19,209 nt of DNA from an uncultured Acetobacteraceae bacterium (lineage in GTDB: Bacteria; Pseudomonadota; Alphaproteobacteria; Acetobacterales; Acetobacteraceae): NCBI GenBank assembly GCA_903839965.1, contig CAIMEK010000682.1, positions 1 to 19,209 on the forward strand, written 5' to 3'. This document shows, piece after piece, positions 7,726 through 18,500 of this stretch (the first letter of the stretch is position 1; every line of letters begins with the position of its first letter). The notes under the pieces are model-generated. The model did no database searches. It was given only the letters and a program-made list of their open reading frames with translations, and was not told the origin of the DNA. The position numbers were made by a program, and so were the translations under genes.

Positions 7726-8552
7726 CGGGTTTTTCGATCGGCGAACTTGCGGTTGTCGAGGCGGCGTTGCGGGCGGCCGCCCGCGCCGAAATCATGCCCC
7801 GCTTCCGCCGGCTCACCAGCGCGGCCGTGCGCCCCAAGACCGGCCCACTCGACCTGGTGACCGATGCCGACGAGGCAGCCGAACGCGCCATTGCGGCGGC
7901 GCTGCGACACGCCTTCCCGGGTTGCCTGGTGGTCGGCGAAGAGGCCGCCGCGGCCGATACTTCATTGCTCGATGGTCTCGACGGAGCCGACCTGGCTTTC
8001 GTTGTCGACCCGGTGGACGGCACGGCAAATTTCGCCGCCGGCCTGCCGCTGTTCGCCACCATGGCCGCGGCGCTGGTGCGCGGCGAGGTGGTTGGGGCGG
8101 TCATTCACGATCCCGTGGGCGACGACAGCGCGCTGGCGCTGCGCGGGGAGGGCGCGTGGGTCGCTTCGCCAGACGGCCGGCGCGAGGACCTGCGCGTGGC
8201 CGCGCCGGTGCCGGTGGCGGAGATGGCCGGCACGGCCTCCTGGCGCTATCTCCCGCCGGCTCAGCGGGATACGGTCTGCCGCAACCTGCCGCGGGTGGCG
8301 GCAGTCTGGGACCTTCGTTGCGCCGGCCACGAGTACCGTTTGCTGGCCGGGGGGCATTGCCATTTCCTGATGTTCAACCGGCTGATGCCATGGGACCACG
8401 CCCCGGGTTGGCTGCTGCACCGCGAAGCCGGCGGCCACGGTGCCAGGTTCGACGGCCGTGCCTACACGCCCGGCATCACCACGGGGGGCCTGATCTGCGC
8501 CCCCGACGTGGCAAGCTGGCACACCCTGCGCGCGGCGCTGCTGGAGGAATGA
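7722..8552 (+). CDS. Inositol monophosphatase family protein
   Basis: Mg-dependent, lithium-sensitive-type phosphomonoesterase fold. The 276 residues carry the family's metal-binding motifs: GEE at 72-74, DPVDGT at 96-101 followed by ANFAAGLP, and WDHAPG at 224-229 (family WDxAAG, with Pro replacing the second Ala). An earlier DLVTDAD (44-50) is also typical. The substrate could be inositol phosphate, 3'-phosphoadenosine 5'-phosphate, histidinol phosphate or fructose 1,6-bisphosphate; the sequence alone does not decide. The start GTG overlaps the hflX stop (GTGA), showing translational coupling to the hfq-hflX transcript. Confidence 0.88.
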   Translation: MTGFSIGELAVVEAALRAAARAEIMPRFRRLTSAAVRPKTGPLDLVTDADEAAERAIAAALRHAFPGCLVVGEEAAAADTSLLDGLDGADLAFVVDPVDGTANFAAGLPLFATMAAALVRGEVVGAVIHDPVGDDSALALRGEGAWVASPDGRREDLRVAAPVPVAEMAGTASWRYLPPAQRDTVCRNLPRVAAVWDLRCAGHEYRLLAGGHCHFLMFNRLMPWDHAPGWLLHREAGGHGARFDGRAYTPGITTGGLICAPDVASWHTLRAALLEE

Positions 8553-8699
8553 TGCCGGCAGCTGCCGCCGGTACCAGCGAGCCAGGCCGCCGATGCGTTG
8601 ACCAGGAACCTGCCCCGATTGCCCCAGGGCGGCACGGCGCCCTAACTTCCCGGCAACGGAGTCATGCTAGCTTGGTGGACGACTGCCTGTCCGTTCTCC

Positions 8700-8706
8700 A
8701 AGGAGG
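8700..8706 (+). promoter_or_regulatory. Ribosome binding site selecting the start of ppk2
   Basis: AAGGAGG is followed by 5 bases and the ATG at 8712. An in-frame ATG at 8664 has no such site and would add 16 residues (MLAWWTTACPFSKEGS) unlike the family, so 8712 is preferred. Confidence 0.7.
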
Positions 8707-8711
8707 GGTCG

Positions 8712-9746
8712 ATGCCGGCTAAGCCGAAATCAGCCCGCAAGTCGAATGGCCTGTCCCTGGTTGAGCCGGTGGACAGCGCCGTGGCCGACGAGCTGGACCC
8801 GTCTGCGGAAACGCTGGCGACGCTGGCCGTGGGAGATGAAGGCGGGGAAGAGACGCTACCGCGCCGACCGCGCACGGTGATGCGCCACGACCCGGCGACG
8901 ATCCGCCACGTCTTCGAGTCCGGCGAGTACCCTTACCGGACCCGCCTGCGTCCCAGCGTGTATGAAACCCATATGCTGGGACTGCAGCGCGAGCTGCTGA
9001 AGGCGCAGCGTTGGGTGGAGCGAACCGGCCAGCGCGTGGTGGTGCTGTTCGAGGGCCGCGATGCCGCCGGCAAGGGCGGCACCATCAAACGCTTCATGGA
9101 GCACATGAACCCGCGGACCGCGCGGGTGGTGGCGCTGCAGAAGCCGACCGAGCGCGAGCGGACGCAGTGGTTCTTCCAGCGCTACATCGCCCATCTGCCC
9201 GCGGCCGGCGAACTCGTGCTGTTCGACCGCTCCTGGTACAACCGGGCCGGCGTCGAACGGGTGATGGGGTTCTGCACGCCGGCGGAATACCTGGAGTTCA
9301 TGCGCGAATGCCCGGAACTGGAACGCATGCTGGCACGCTCCGGCATGATGGTGTTCAAATACTGGTTCTCGGTCAGCCGCGAGGAGCAGCGGCGGCGCTT
9401 TTCGGCGCGCGAGCTGGACCCGCTGAAGCAGTGGAAGCTGTCGCCGGTCGACCGTGCCTCGATGGACAAATGGGACGAATACACCGAGGCCAAGGAGGCG
9501 ATGTTCTTCTATACCGACACCGCCGATGCCCCGTGGACGATCGTCAAGTCCGACGACAAGAAGCGGGCGCGGCTGAACTGCATGCAGCATTTCCTGTCCG
9601 CCCTGCCCTACGAGAACAAGGACAACAGCCTGGTTACCGGGCCGGACCCGCTGATCGTTGGCAGCAGTGCCCATGTGATCGGCTCCGACCCTCGCATCAT
9701 CGACAAGTCGCTGCATCCAGGCCTGAAGCGCGGGCGTCCGGCCTGA
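8712..9746 (+). CDS. ppk2: Polyphosphate kinase 2 (PPK2 family)
   Basis: Transfers phosphate between polyphosphate and nucleotides; members of this single-domain class mostly make NTP from NDP. The protein has 344 residues. The first 75 or so form a low-complexity acidic/basic extension; the catalytic domain then shows Walker A GRDAAGKGG (115-123), the lid precursor ALQKPTERERTQWFFQRY, Walker B LVLFDRSWYNRAGVERV (Asp172), then KYWFSVSREEQRRRF, DPLKQWKLSPVDRAS and WDEYTEAKEAMFFYTDT. The ATG follows AAGGAGG. It stands 159 bases after the phosphatase gene and converges with the SDR gene, so it is probably its own unit. Nucleotide preference (ADP, GDP or AMP) cannot be read by eye. Confidence 0.93.
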   Translation: MPAKPKSARKSNGLSLVEPVDSAVADELDPSAETLATLAVGDEGGEETLPRRPRTVMRHDPATIRHVFESGEYPYRTRLRPSVYETHMLGLQRELLKAQRWVERTGQRVVVLFEGRDAAGKGGTIKRFMEHMNPRTARVVALQKPTERERTQWFFQRYIAHLPAAGELVLFDRSWYNRAGVERVMGFCTPAEYLEFMRECPELERMLARSGMMVFKYWFSVSREEQRRRFSARELDPLKQWKLSPVDRASMDKWDEYTEAKEAMFFYTDTADAPWTIVKSDDKKRARLNCMQHFLSALPYENKDNSLVTGPDPLIVGSSAHVIGSDPRIIDKSLHPGLKRGRPA

Positions 9747-9765
9747 GCTGGCGGGCTGGCGGGTT

Positions 9766-10521
9766 CTACCCGCGCACGCTGTAGCCGCCATCGCAAGGGA
9801 TGGCGGCGCCGGTGACGAAATCCGACGCCGGCGCGGCCAGGAACACGGCAAGCCCGGACAGATCGTCGGGTACGCCCCATCGTCCGGCCGGGGTGCGCGC
9901 CAGTACCGCCTCATGCAGCCCGGCCACATCCGCCCGTGCGCCGCGCGTCAGTTCGGTGTCGATCCAGCCCGGCAGCACCGCATTGACCTGGATGTTGTCC
10001 GTCGCCCAGGCGGTGGCCAGCGCCCGCGTGAATTGCACCACACCGCCCTTGCTGGCGGCGTAAGGCACGGCGAACGGGGCGCCGAACTGCGACATCATCG
10101 AGCCGATATTGATGATCTTGCCGCGGCCCGCCTTCACCATCTCCGGGTAGGCGGCCTGGCTCAGCAGGAAGGCGCTGGTAAGATTGGTGTCGAGGATGGT
10201 GTGCCACTGCGCCTCGGAGTAGTCCTGCGGTTTGCCGCGGATGGCCGTGCCGGCATTGTTGACCAGAATGTCGAGCCGGCCGAACCGGCGCACTGTTTCG
10301 CTCACCAGCGCCAGGCAGTCGGCCTTGCGGGTAACGTCGGCTCGCACGAAGACGCAGCCGTCACCGAGTTCGCGGGTGGCGCTTTCGCCCTTCGCGACAT
10401 TGCGTCCGGCCAGCACCAGGTTCGCGCCGGCGGCGGCCAGGCCACGCGCCATGCCAAGGCCGATTCCGCCATTGCCGCCGGTGACCAGCGCCACCTTGCC
10501 GGTGAGGTCGAACATCATCAT
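9766..10521 (-). CDS. Short-chain dehydrogenase/reductase (SDR, classical type)
   Basis: NAD(P)-dependent oxidoreductase, 251 residues. Rossmann motif TGGNGGIG at 14-21, adenine-site DV at 62-63, NNAG at 88-91, and the catalytic set Ser141, Tyr154 and Lys158 (YAASK). The C-terminus TGAAIPCDGGYSVRG is typical of the 3-oxoacyl-ACP reductase/glucose dehydrogenase-like group. The cofactor loop after the second strand reads AGRN (38-41), which mildly favours NADP. The substrate is unknown and neighbours give no clue. The start is set at the first of three tandem ATG codons (10521), preceded by a weak GGGAAA; the longer upstream frame adds Arg/Pro-rich sequence. Converges with ppk2, with only 19 bases between the stops. 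Confidence 0.9.
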   Translation of the reverse strand: MMMFDLTGKVALVTGGNGGIGLGMARGLAAAGANLVLAGRNVAKGESATRELGDGCVFVRADVTRKADCLALVSETVRRFGRLDILVNNAGTAIRGKPQDYSEAQWHTILDTNLTSAFLLSQAAYPEMVKAGRGKIINIGSMMSQFGAPFAVPYAASKGGVVQFTRALATAWATDNIQVNAVLPGWIDTELTRGARADVAGLHEAVLARTPAGRWGVPDDLSGLAVFLAAPASDFVTGAAIPCDGGYSVRG

Positions 10522-10651
10522 CGGTTGTTTCCCACGCTGCCTTGTGCGGGTGAGTATCGATGCTGTCGGCGGATACGGCAACCGGCGGGGGCCGAGGCGC
10601 GGGCGGCCGGCTCGGCGTGTGGTGGCAGGCATGTGCGGGCGAGCTTTGCCC

Positions 10652-10680
10652 TTGCGAGCCCGGGTCAGACCCGCTACATG
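10652..10680 (+). promoter_or_regulatory. Candidate sigma-70-type promoter of the tRNA-Arg gene
   Basis: TTGCGA (10652-10657), a 17-base spacer and TACATG (10675-10680) lie so that transcription would begin about 7 bases before the mature tRNA 5' end at 10694. The spacing is ideal, the hexamers only fair. Confidence 0.35.
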
Positions 10681-10693
10681 GCGCGCCTCGGCT

Positions 10694-10770
10694 GCGCCCG
10701 TAGCTCAAATGGATAGAGCACTAGACTACGGATCTGGGGGTTGGGAGTTCGAATCTCTCCGGGCGCGCCA
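10694..10770 (+). tRNA. tRNA-Arg (anticodon ACG)
   Basis: A 77-base cloverleaf with CCA encoded. The acceptor stem GCGCCCG pairs with CGGGCGC, discriminator G. The D arm is GCTC...GAGC. The anticodon stem CTAGA/TCTGG (one T-G pair) closes the loop CTACGGA with anticodon ACG. The variable loop has five bases, and the T stem GGGAG/CTCTC (one G-T pair) closes the TTCGAAT loop. It reads CGN Arg codons once A34 becomes inosine. Everything 3' of it is accessory DNA, so it is the likely integration site of the island. Confidence 0.96.
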
Positions 10771-10838
10771 GTAATTTCAATATGTTAGATGTCGGCCCGG
10801 CCCCGGCTTTACCGGTTTGGGTAACAGATTGGGTAACA

Positions 10839-10985
10839 TCAGTGGCCGAGGTCTGGGTCGATGCTCAGATGGACTCTTGTTCGGCCTGCGCGGCGGGTGA
10901 TCCCGGGCACGAACGTGTCGGGTATGTCGCGTTTGATCTTCCCACCGCAACCGACCCGGCCGCCGGCGAGCACCGCCTTAGCCAT
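10839..10985 (-). pseudogene. Possible N-terminal remnant of a tyrosine integrase
   Basis: A minus-strand frame of 48 codons starting MAKAVLAGGRVG and containing KRDIPDTFVPGI, which resembles the arm-binding N-terminus of tRNA-associated phage/island integrases (K-R-x-I-P-D...PGL). It then loses similarity and stops about 70 bases from the tRNA 3' end. An intact integrase would be about 400 residues. The position beside a tRNA fits an integrase; the call rests on a short motif and is tentative. Confidence 0.3.
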
Positions 10986-11004
10986 CCGGTGCGGGGCAGG
11001 GAGA

Positions 11005-11236
11005 AGCGGGACATAGCGATCTCCGCGGGAAGTAACACTTCTGGCAGCATTGCGTGACGGGAACGGATGAACTGACACCGGCATGCCGGGTCAGCTTTGG
11101 GGGGCAAGGTGACCGCTCAGTCCTCATGGCTCCCGGCAGCGTCGGGCTGACTGCCTACTGTTGCAAGGCCAGTCGGAGGCGGGATTGCATGGCAGTGGTT
11201 GGCTGTCGGCCACCGGCCAGTAGCCGGGTCAGATGG
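11005..11236 (-). repeat. Left copy of a diverged inverted repeat flanking the hsd operon
   Basis: Read on the minus strand, this stretch aligns with 18740-18980 on the plus strand. The copies share the HTH gene tail (AMQSRLRLALQ), the block TGCCGGGAGCCATGA, and a 26-base identical block (11034-11059 here) that begins TCACGCAATG and ends GTGTTAC. In between, the copies differ by substitutions and small indels, so this is an old duplication or two members of one element family. Confidence 0.75.
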
Positions 11237-11358
11237 CCGCTGTCGACGCCAGCCAGCCGAGCGAAGGGTCGCAAGCCGACTCGGCGGCAGTGTTCCCGGA
11301 CCGACGTCATCAGGCTTCCGCTGTCCTCGGTGGCTTGCTGTTCGGCCGCATCCAGCAC
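11155..11358 (-). pseudogene. Remnant of a small helix-turn-helix (Cro/C1-like) gene
   Basis: The minus-strand frame reads VREHCRRVGLRPFARLAGVD, then SGHLTRLLAGGRQPTTAMQS and RLRLALQQ, then stop. The stretch FARLAGVDSGHLTRLLAGGR fits the helix-turn-helix of XRE-type DNA-binding proteins. The frame is open upstream to 11445, but from about 11380 it runs opposite the Cas1-like remnant, so the 5' part is probably foreign. The tail is repeated in inverted orientation after hsdR. It could be a complete small regulator starting at ATG 11310 (51 residues) or the end of a larger lost gene. Confidence 0.4.
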
Positions 11359-11398
11359 CGCAGCGGAGGCGCAAGGCGGGCCACGCGGCACCAGCAAG

Positions 11399-11833
11399 GG
11401 GCGGCGCAACCGGTTCTCCCGCCATCCGGTGGAGTCCATGCTCAATTACGATTACGAGGTGCTGGAAAGCCAGGTCCGGATCAAGGCCGCCCGGATCGGG
11501 CTCGACCCGGCCACCGGCTTTCTTCACCAGGCCCAGCCGGAGTAGCCGGCACTGATCCTCGATCTGATCGAACCGCTGCGGTCGGTAGTGGTTGAAGCCG
11601 TGCTCGGCTTCGTCGGGGCACACACCTTCGCCCCCGCAGAATTCACTATCGGCCAGGACAGAACCTGCCGGCTGCACCCGGAACTCGCTCGGCGGCTGGT
11701 CGGTGAGCTCGGGCAGATCGGCGGGATCAGTCCCATCCTGGCCGAACTGCTCAGGCGAGTCGGCCACGAACCGCCCGCGGCCCTGCCGCACCGCAGCAAG
11801 GCTTGGCTGACTCAGCGCGGCTTGATGCGCTGA
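11399..11833 (+). pseudogene. C-terminal fragment of a Cas1-family endonuclease, broken by an in-frame stop
   Basis: The plus frame reads NRFSRHPVESMLNYDYEVLE, SQVRIKAARIGLDPATGFLH, then, after a TAG at 11543-11545, PALILDLIEPLRSVVVEAVL and GTCRLHPELARRLV-like sequence (here RTCRLHPELARRLV) to a TGA. This is the order of the Cas1 C-terminal domain: the N-Y-x-Y helix, the metal-binding His of GFLH, then the Asp/Glu pair of LDLIEPLR with a 3-residue spacing. The N-terminal beta domain and the helix bearing the first catalytic Glu are missing, so it cannot be active. No CRISPR array or other cas gene is in the window. It could derive from a CRISPR locus or from a stand-alone cas1 gene, which exist in several bacteria. 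Confidence 0.7.
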
Positions 11834-11955
11834 TAACATAGGACATTGGTGCCAACCGACGAGACGTCGAGGTTGGCGGGGAGGTCAACCGTCCGCTTAA
11901 GTTTGACTGCTTCCTCATCCTGATTCACGGTGCGCCACGGCAATGGAGACAGCGA

Positions 11956-13540
<1,585 letters not shown>

Positions 13541-13551
<11 letters not shown>

Positions 13552-14884
13552 AACGCCCATTCCCTATGCGGCTGACTGGCCGGTCATCCAGCTTGGCGAG
13601 ATCACTCATAAGATAGGGTCCGGCGCGACGCCGACCGGCGGGTCCGAAGCATATATTGAACGGCGTGATAAATTTGCTCTAATTCGCAGCCAGAATGTAT
13701 TCGATCGTCGTTTTGATGGCAGCGGTCTAGCATTCATCACGGACGCACAGGCGCAGAAGCTACAAAATGCTTGTGTCATGCCTGGAGATTTGTTGCTTAA
13801 TATTACAGGAGATGGTGCGACATTCTCTCGCGCTTGTGCTGCCCCTCTTGACATCTTGCCCGCATGCGTGAATCAACATGTGGCGATCATCAGAGTCGAT
13901 CCAAGAAAAGCTGACTTTAAATACGTGCTATCGTTCCTTACTCATCCATTGGTGAAGCGATATATTGAATCTTTCAATGCCGGCGGCTCACGACGCGCAA
14001 TAACGAAGGCGCACATTGAAAGTTTTCGACTTCCACTGCCGCCAATAGAGGAACAAGCTCATATAGGCGATATCCTCGCCTCCTTGGACGACAAGATCGA
14101 GCTGAACCGCCGCATGGCGGAAACGCTGGAAGAAATGGCGCGGGCGATCTTCAAGAGCTGGTTCGTCAATTTCGACCCCGTCCGTGCCAAAGCCGAAGGC
14201 CGCCCCACTGGATTGCCCGACAATCTCGCAGCCCTGTTCCCAGACAGTCGCGGCGAAGACGGTCTACCGGAGGGGTGGGATGAGAAGCCACTTACTGAAT
14301 TTCTCTTGATCATCGGCGGGGGAACACCCAAGACCTCTGTTCCTGAATACTGGAATGGAACGATACAGTGGTTCTCTGTTACCGACACGCCGCCTGCCGG
14401 AAACGTCTTCGTGGTAGAAACAGCGAAAACCATTACCGAACAAGGGATGCATGAAAGCTCTGCGCGGCTCGTGCCGAAGGGAACCACCATCATTTCTGCA
14501 AGGGGGACGGTGGGAAATCTGGCTGTCGCGGGTCAGGATATGACCTTCAATCAATCATGCTACGCACTGCGCGGTAATGGTGCGGTTGGCGACTATTTCA
14601 CCTATCTTTCTGCTCAGCACATGGTTGGGCAGCTTCAATCCATGGCACACGGCTCTGTGTTCTCGACCATTACTCGTCAGACATTCGAGGCCACGAACCT
14701 GCCCAAGCCAGACGACAGAGTACTACGTAAATTTGAACTTGCCATGACGCCACTTTTCGATCGGATTCTGGCGTCTGTTAAAGAATCTCATACTCTCGCT
14801 GTTCTCCGCGACACTCTCCTCCCAAAACTGATCTCTGGTAAACTGCGCATTGCCGACGCCGAACGCCGCATCGCGGTCGCCTGA
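13541..14884 (+). CDS. hsdS: Type I restriction-modification specificity subunit HsdS
   Basis: Recognises the bipartite target of the complex. 447 residues with two target-recognition domains (TRD): TRD1 at about 10-165 (VIQLGEITHKIGSGATPTGG), a central conserved helical region LPLPPIEEQAHIGDILASLD through AIFKSWFVNFDPVRAKAEGR (about 164-220), TRD2 from about 246 (WDEKPLTEFLLIIGGGTPKT), and the distal conserved helix LAVLRDTLLPKLISGKL at the end. The repeated TRD-helix layout and the length are standard. The ATG at 13541 lies inside the end of hsdM. The TRD-coding parts (about 13600-14050 and 14280-14800) are clearly AT-richer than the conserved helix between them, which suggests exchange of TRDs. 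The target sequence cannot be predicted by eye. Confidence 0.93.
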
Positions 14885-14886
14885 GT

Positions 14887-15576
14887 ATGCCCTACACCCT
14901 TCAGATGCTGCGCGCGCTCATAGAGGCCCATCCGGACCGTGCCGAGCGGCTGCGCACGCATGTCGAAGCCCTTGAACTGAGCATTGAAAGCCAGCCGGCC
15001 CTTTGCCTGCAAAACGTGCGCACCCTCTTCGAAGCCGCACATGCCACCATCGCACCGTATCTGGGTGTGACGTTCGGTAAAAGGGATGGTTTCCCGGACC
15101 GTATGCAGGCGGTGATCGCCGCGCTTGATTTCTCCGTTGCCGACCATCCGGATGCAGAGAAGATCAATCAGGAGATCAAGGCACTGCTTGACAGCATCCA
15201 TGCAATGTCCACTGCACTTGCCCGCCTCAGCAACATTCCCAACATGCGGCACGGCGGTTCGTTGGACTGGGGCACGCTGCAACGCCAGCATGCGCGCATG
15301 CTGGGAGGGCTGTGTGACTCGCTGGTCAGTTTTCTTTTCGACGCTGCCTGGAGCCACCCCGCGCAGACTGCCACGGAACCGGTGTCCGACCGTTACGAGG
15401 ATTTCGCCGCCTTCAATGCCTGGCTCGACGATGCATACGATATCGTTGAAATTGCCGAGGCTCGCTTCGTGCCGAGTCGCATTCTCTATGTCCTCGATCC
15501 GATCCAATACGACGCGCAGCGGGCCGACTGGGAGGCCGAACTAGCCTCCGCCGCGTCGGATCAGGCGGCCGCATGA
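14887..15576 (+). CDS. Abortive-infection-like (Abi C-terminal domain) protein embedded in the hsd operon
   Basis: 229 residues, mostly predicted helical, no signal peptide or membrane segment. Residues about 95-155 (IKALLDSIHAMSTALARLSN, then MRHGG and LQRQHARMLGGLCDSLVSFL) resemble the Abi C-terminal domain seen in abortive infection proteins: a helix, an LRNxxGxGHG-type turn, then a helix with an Ala/His-rich face ending in FL. Here the turn reads LSNIPNMRHGG, keeping the HG (His122) but with Ser in place of the usual Arg. The ATG is two bases after the hsdS stop and the end overlaps hsdR by ATGA, so it is translated with the restriction genes. A back-up suicide or regulatory role beside restriction is inferred. 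Family call moderate; it may be annotated elsewhere as a hypothetical protein. Confidence 0.6.
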   Translation: MPYTLQMLRALIEAHPDRAERLRTHVEALELSIESQPALCLQNVRTLFEAAHATIAPYLGVTFGKRDGFPDRMQAVIAALDFSVADHPDAEKINQEIKALLDSIHAMSTALARLSNIPNMRHGGSLDWGTLQRQHARMLGGLCDSLVSFLFDAAWSHPAQTATEPVSDRYEDFAAFNAWLDDAYDIVEIAEARFVPSRILYVLDPIQYDAQRADWEAELASAASDQAAA

Positions 15577-18500
15577 GCCCTCCTGGCTCCGCCGAGTGCG
15601 ACCGGACTAGCGCCCTGCGCGAGGCTGCGGTTGAACTCGCGGCCCTTTCCTGGTTCGAGTTGATCGGCTGGCGTACGCTGCCTGGCGAGCAGCTTGCGCC
15701 GGACGGCAAGCTCGGTGCACGTAGCGACTACCGCCAGGCCGTGCTGGAACCCGAATTGCGCAGCGCCCTGGCCACGCTGAATCCCGCCGCCACGCCGGGG
15801 ATGATTGATGATGCCGTGCGTACTGTGCTCGCCGCGTGCAGCCAGGACTTGCTGGAGAATAACCGTGGTTTTCATCCGCTGCTCGCCTCTGGCGTGCCGG
15901 TGCAGGTGAACGAGGGCGGTGAAAGCCGTACCATCGGCCTGCGCCTGCTCGACCGGGAGAACCCCGCATCCAACCGTCTGCTCGCCGTCAACCAATTCAC
16001 TGTTCAGGGCCAGCACGAAACCATCCGCGCCGATATCGTGACCTTCGTTAACGGTCTGCCGCTCGGCCTGATAGAGCTGAAAAGCCCCATCGCGGCGCAG
16101 GCGACATTGGAAACGGCGCACACCCAGTTGCAGAACTACAAGGCCAAGGCGCTGGAGCTGCTGCGCTTCAACCAGGTGCTGGTGATCAGTGACGGGGTGC
16201 AGGCACGGATCGGCTCGCTTACGGCCGGGATGGACCGTTTCACGCCCTGGCGGACGATCGATGGCACCAAGCTGGATGACCCCGGCCGATCCGAACTGGA
16301 GGTGCTGATTCGTGGCGTCTTCGCGCCCGAACGCTTCCTGGACCTGATCGTTGACTACGCGACCTTCGAGATTGCCGATGGCGTGGCGCAGGCGAAGAAG
16401 CTTGCCGCCTATCACCAGTTCCATGCGGTGCGAAAGGCGCTCGAATCAACAGTGCGGGCGGCAGGCAAGAACGGCAGGCGCAAAGGCGGTGTGGTCTGGC
16501 ACACTCAAGGCTCCGGCAAGTCGTTGACGATGCTGTTCTTCGTGCGCCAGCTTCAGCTTGCCAAGGCGCTGCGCAATCCAACCATCGTTCTTATCACGGA
16601 CCGTAACGACCTCGACGACCAGTTGTTTGGCACTTTCAATGCCCATGGGGCGACGTTGCGCGGCATCCCGCACAAGGCGGAGAATGTTGCCGACATGCGA
16701 CGCCATCTGACGGTAGACATCGGCGGTATCGTCTTTACGTCGATCCAGAAATTCCGCGGTGTGGAGGGTGAGCATCCGTTACTGACCAACCGCAGCAACG
16801 TGATCGTGATTGCCGATGAAGCGCACCGTACCGAGTACGGCTTCCGTAAGCGTTACGTGGTCCGCGATGGAAGAGTGCGGGAGACTGTAGGCTTCGCCGA
16901 GTACCTCCACCAAGCACTGCCCAACGCAACTTTCGTCGGCTTCACCGCCACACCGATCGAGATCAAGGATCGCGATACGCAAGCCGTGTTCGGCAACGTG
17001 ATCGATACCTACGACATGACGCAGGCGGTCACCGACAAGGCAACGGTGCCGATCTACTACACCGCGCGGCTGGCGAAGCTGCATCTACGCCTGAGCGACG
17101 AGGAACGCACTGAACTCGACGAACTTGCCGAGGAGCTGACCGAAGGCGACGATGCTGCCCTCGAACGGAGCAAGAGTAAGCTCAGCCGGTTTGAAGAAGT
17201 AGTCGGTGCACCCGATCGGATCGCCCAGGTTGCCGCCGATATCGTCGAGCACTTCGAGTTGCGACGGGAGGCACTCGGCGGCGGCAAGGGAATGATCGTA
17301 GTGATCAGCCGCCGTGTCGCCGTCGAGCTCTATGACCGCATCGCGGCGCTTCGGCCAGATTGGCTCTCGACTGATGTGAAAGACGATGCTGCCGGACTGC
17401 TCAAGGTGGTCATCACAGGCAACGGCAGCGCCGATCCGGTGCCATTGCAACCGCATCTGCGCAACAAGCAGCGGCGCGAGGGTCTGGCAGAGCGGTTTAA
17501 GAAGCCGGATTCGAGGTTCGATCTGGCGATCGTACGCGATATGTGGTTGACCGGTTTCGATGCCCCATCGCTTCATACCCTCTACATCGATAAGCCGATG
17601 CGTGGGCATGGCCTCATGCAGGCCATCGCACGGGTCAATCGGGTGTGGCAAGACAAGCCGGGTGGGTTGATCGTCGATTATCTTGGACTCGGGGCCGAAT
17701 TGCGGGCAGCGCTCGCCGAATACAGCACCGGTGATCGCGAACAGGTCAAACTTGATCCCGATGAGGCGGTCTGTCAGACGCTGACTCGGCTTGAAAGCGC
17801 GGAGGCACTCCTGGCGGGTGCACCTTGGCATGACTTCTTCGATGCCGATCCGGCAGGCCGGCTCACCATACTGAAGCAATGTCTCGATTATCTGTTGGCG
17901 CGTAGCAGGCGCGATGAGTTTGTGCGCGTCGCGACCGAACTCGAAGCTGCTTACGGAATAAGCGCCGGTGATGAGCGTGTGACAGAACGCCGTAATGAGA
18001 TCGCTCTCATCGCGGCGCTACGTGCCAATCTGGTCAAATACACAGCCGGAAGTGGTCGGGATCGCGTGCGGGTCGAGCAAGATATTCGGCAACTCCTTTC
18101 CCGCGCTGTGATGGCCGACGGCATCCTTGATGTGTTCAAATCGGCCGGGCTTGAACAGCCCGATCTCTCCGTATTGTCGGAGGAATTTCTGGCCGAAGTG
18201 CGACAGACGAAGGAGAAGAATCTTGCGGTCGAGACCCTCCGACGATTGCTCGCGGGTGAAATCTCCGCTCGGTTACGAACGAATATCGTTCAGGCTCGAA
18301 AGCTGACACAACGGCTGGAAGAGACACTACGCCGCTACCACAATCGGGCCGTGGATAGTGTGCAGGTAATTGAGGAACTTATTGAACTCGCTCGCGATAT
18401 TGGCGCCGAAGCTGCTCGCGGTGCCGAGCTGGGGCTCACGCCCGAGGAACTCGCCTTCTACGACGCGTTGGCAGAAAACGGCTCGGCCCGAGAGTTGATG

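Noticed and set aside
8556..8567. Palindrome CGGCAGCTGCCG just after the phosphatase gene as a terminator
   Set aside because: No loop to speak of and no T tract; common by chance in DNA this rich in GC.
9759..9773. Hairpin GCGGGT-TCT-ACCCGC between the convergent ppk2 and SDR stops, as a two-way terminator
   Set aside because: Stem of only 6 pairs, overlaps the SDR stop codon and has no T run on either side.
8856..9929. 357-codon minus-strand frame opposite ppk2
   Set aside because: Shadow of ppk2; no known motif.
11117..11839. 240-codon minus-strand frame across the Cas1 and HTH remnants
   Set aside because: It is antisense to the Cas1-like sequence and in a different frame from the HTH motif; looks like chance openness in GC-rich DNA.
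11399..11955. CRISPR array near the Cas1 fragment
   Set aside because: No regularly spaced direct repeats are visible anywhere in the accessory region.
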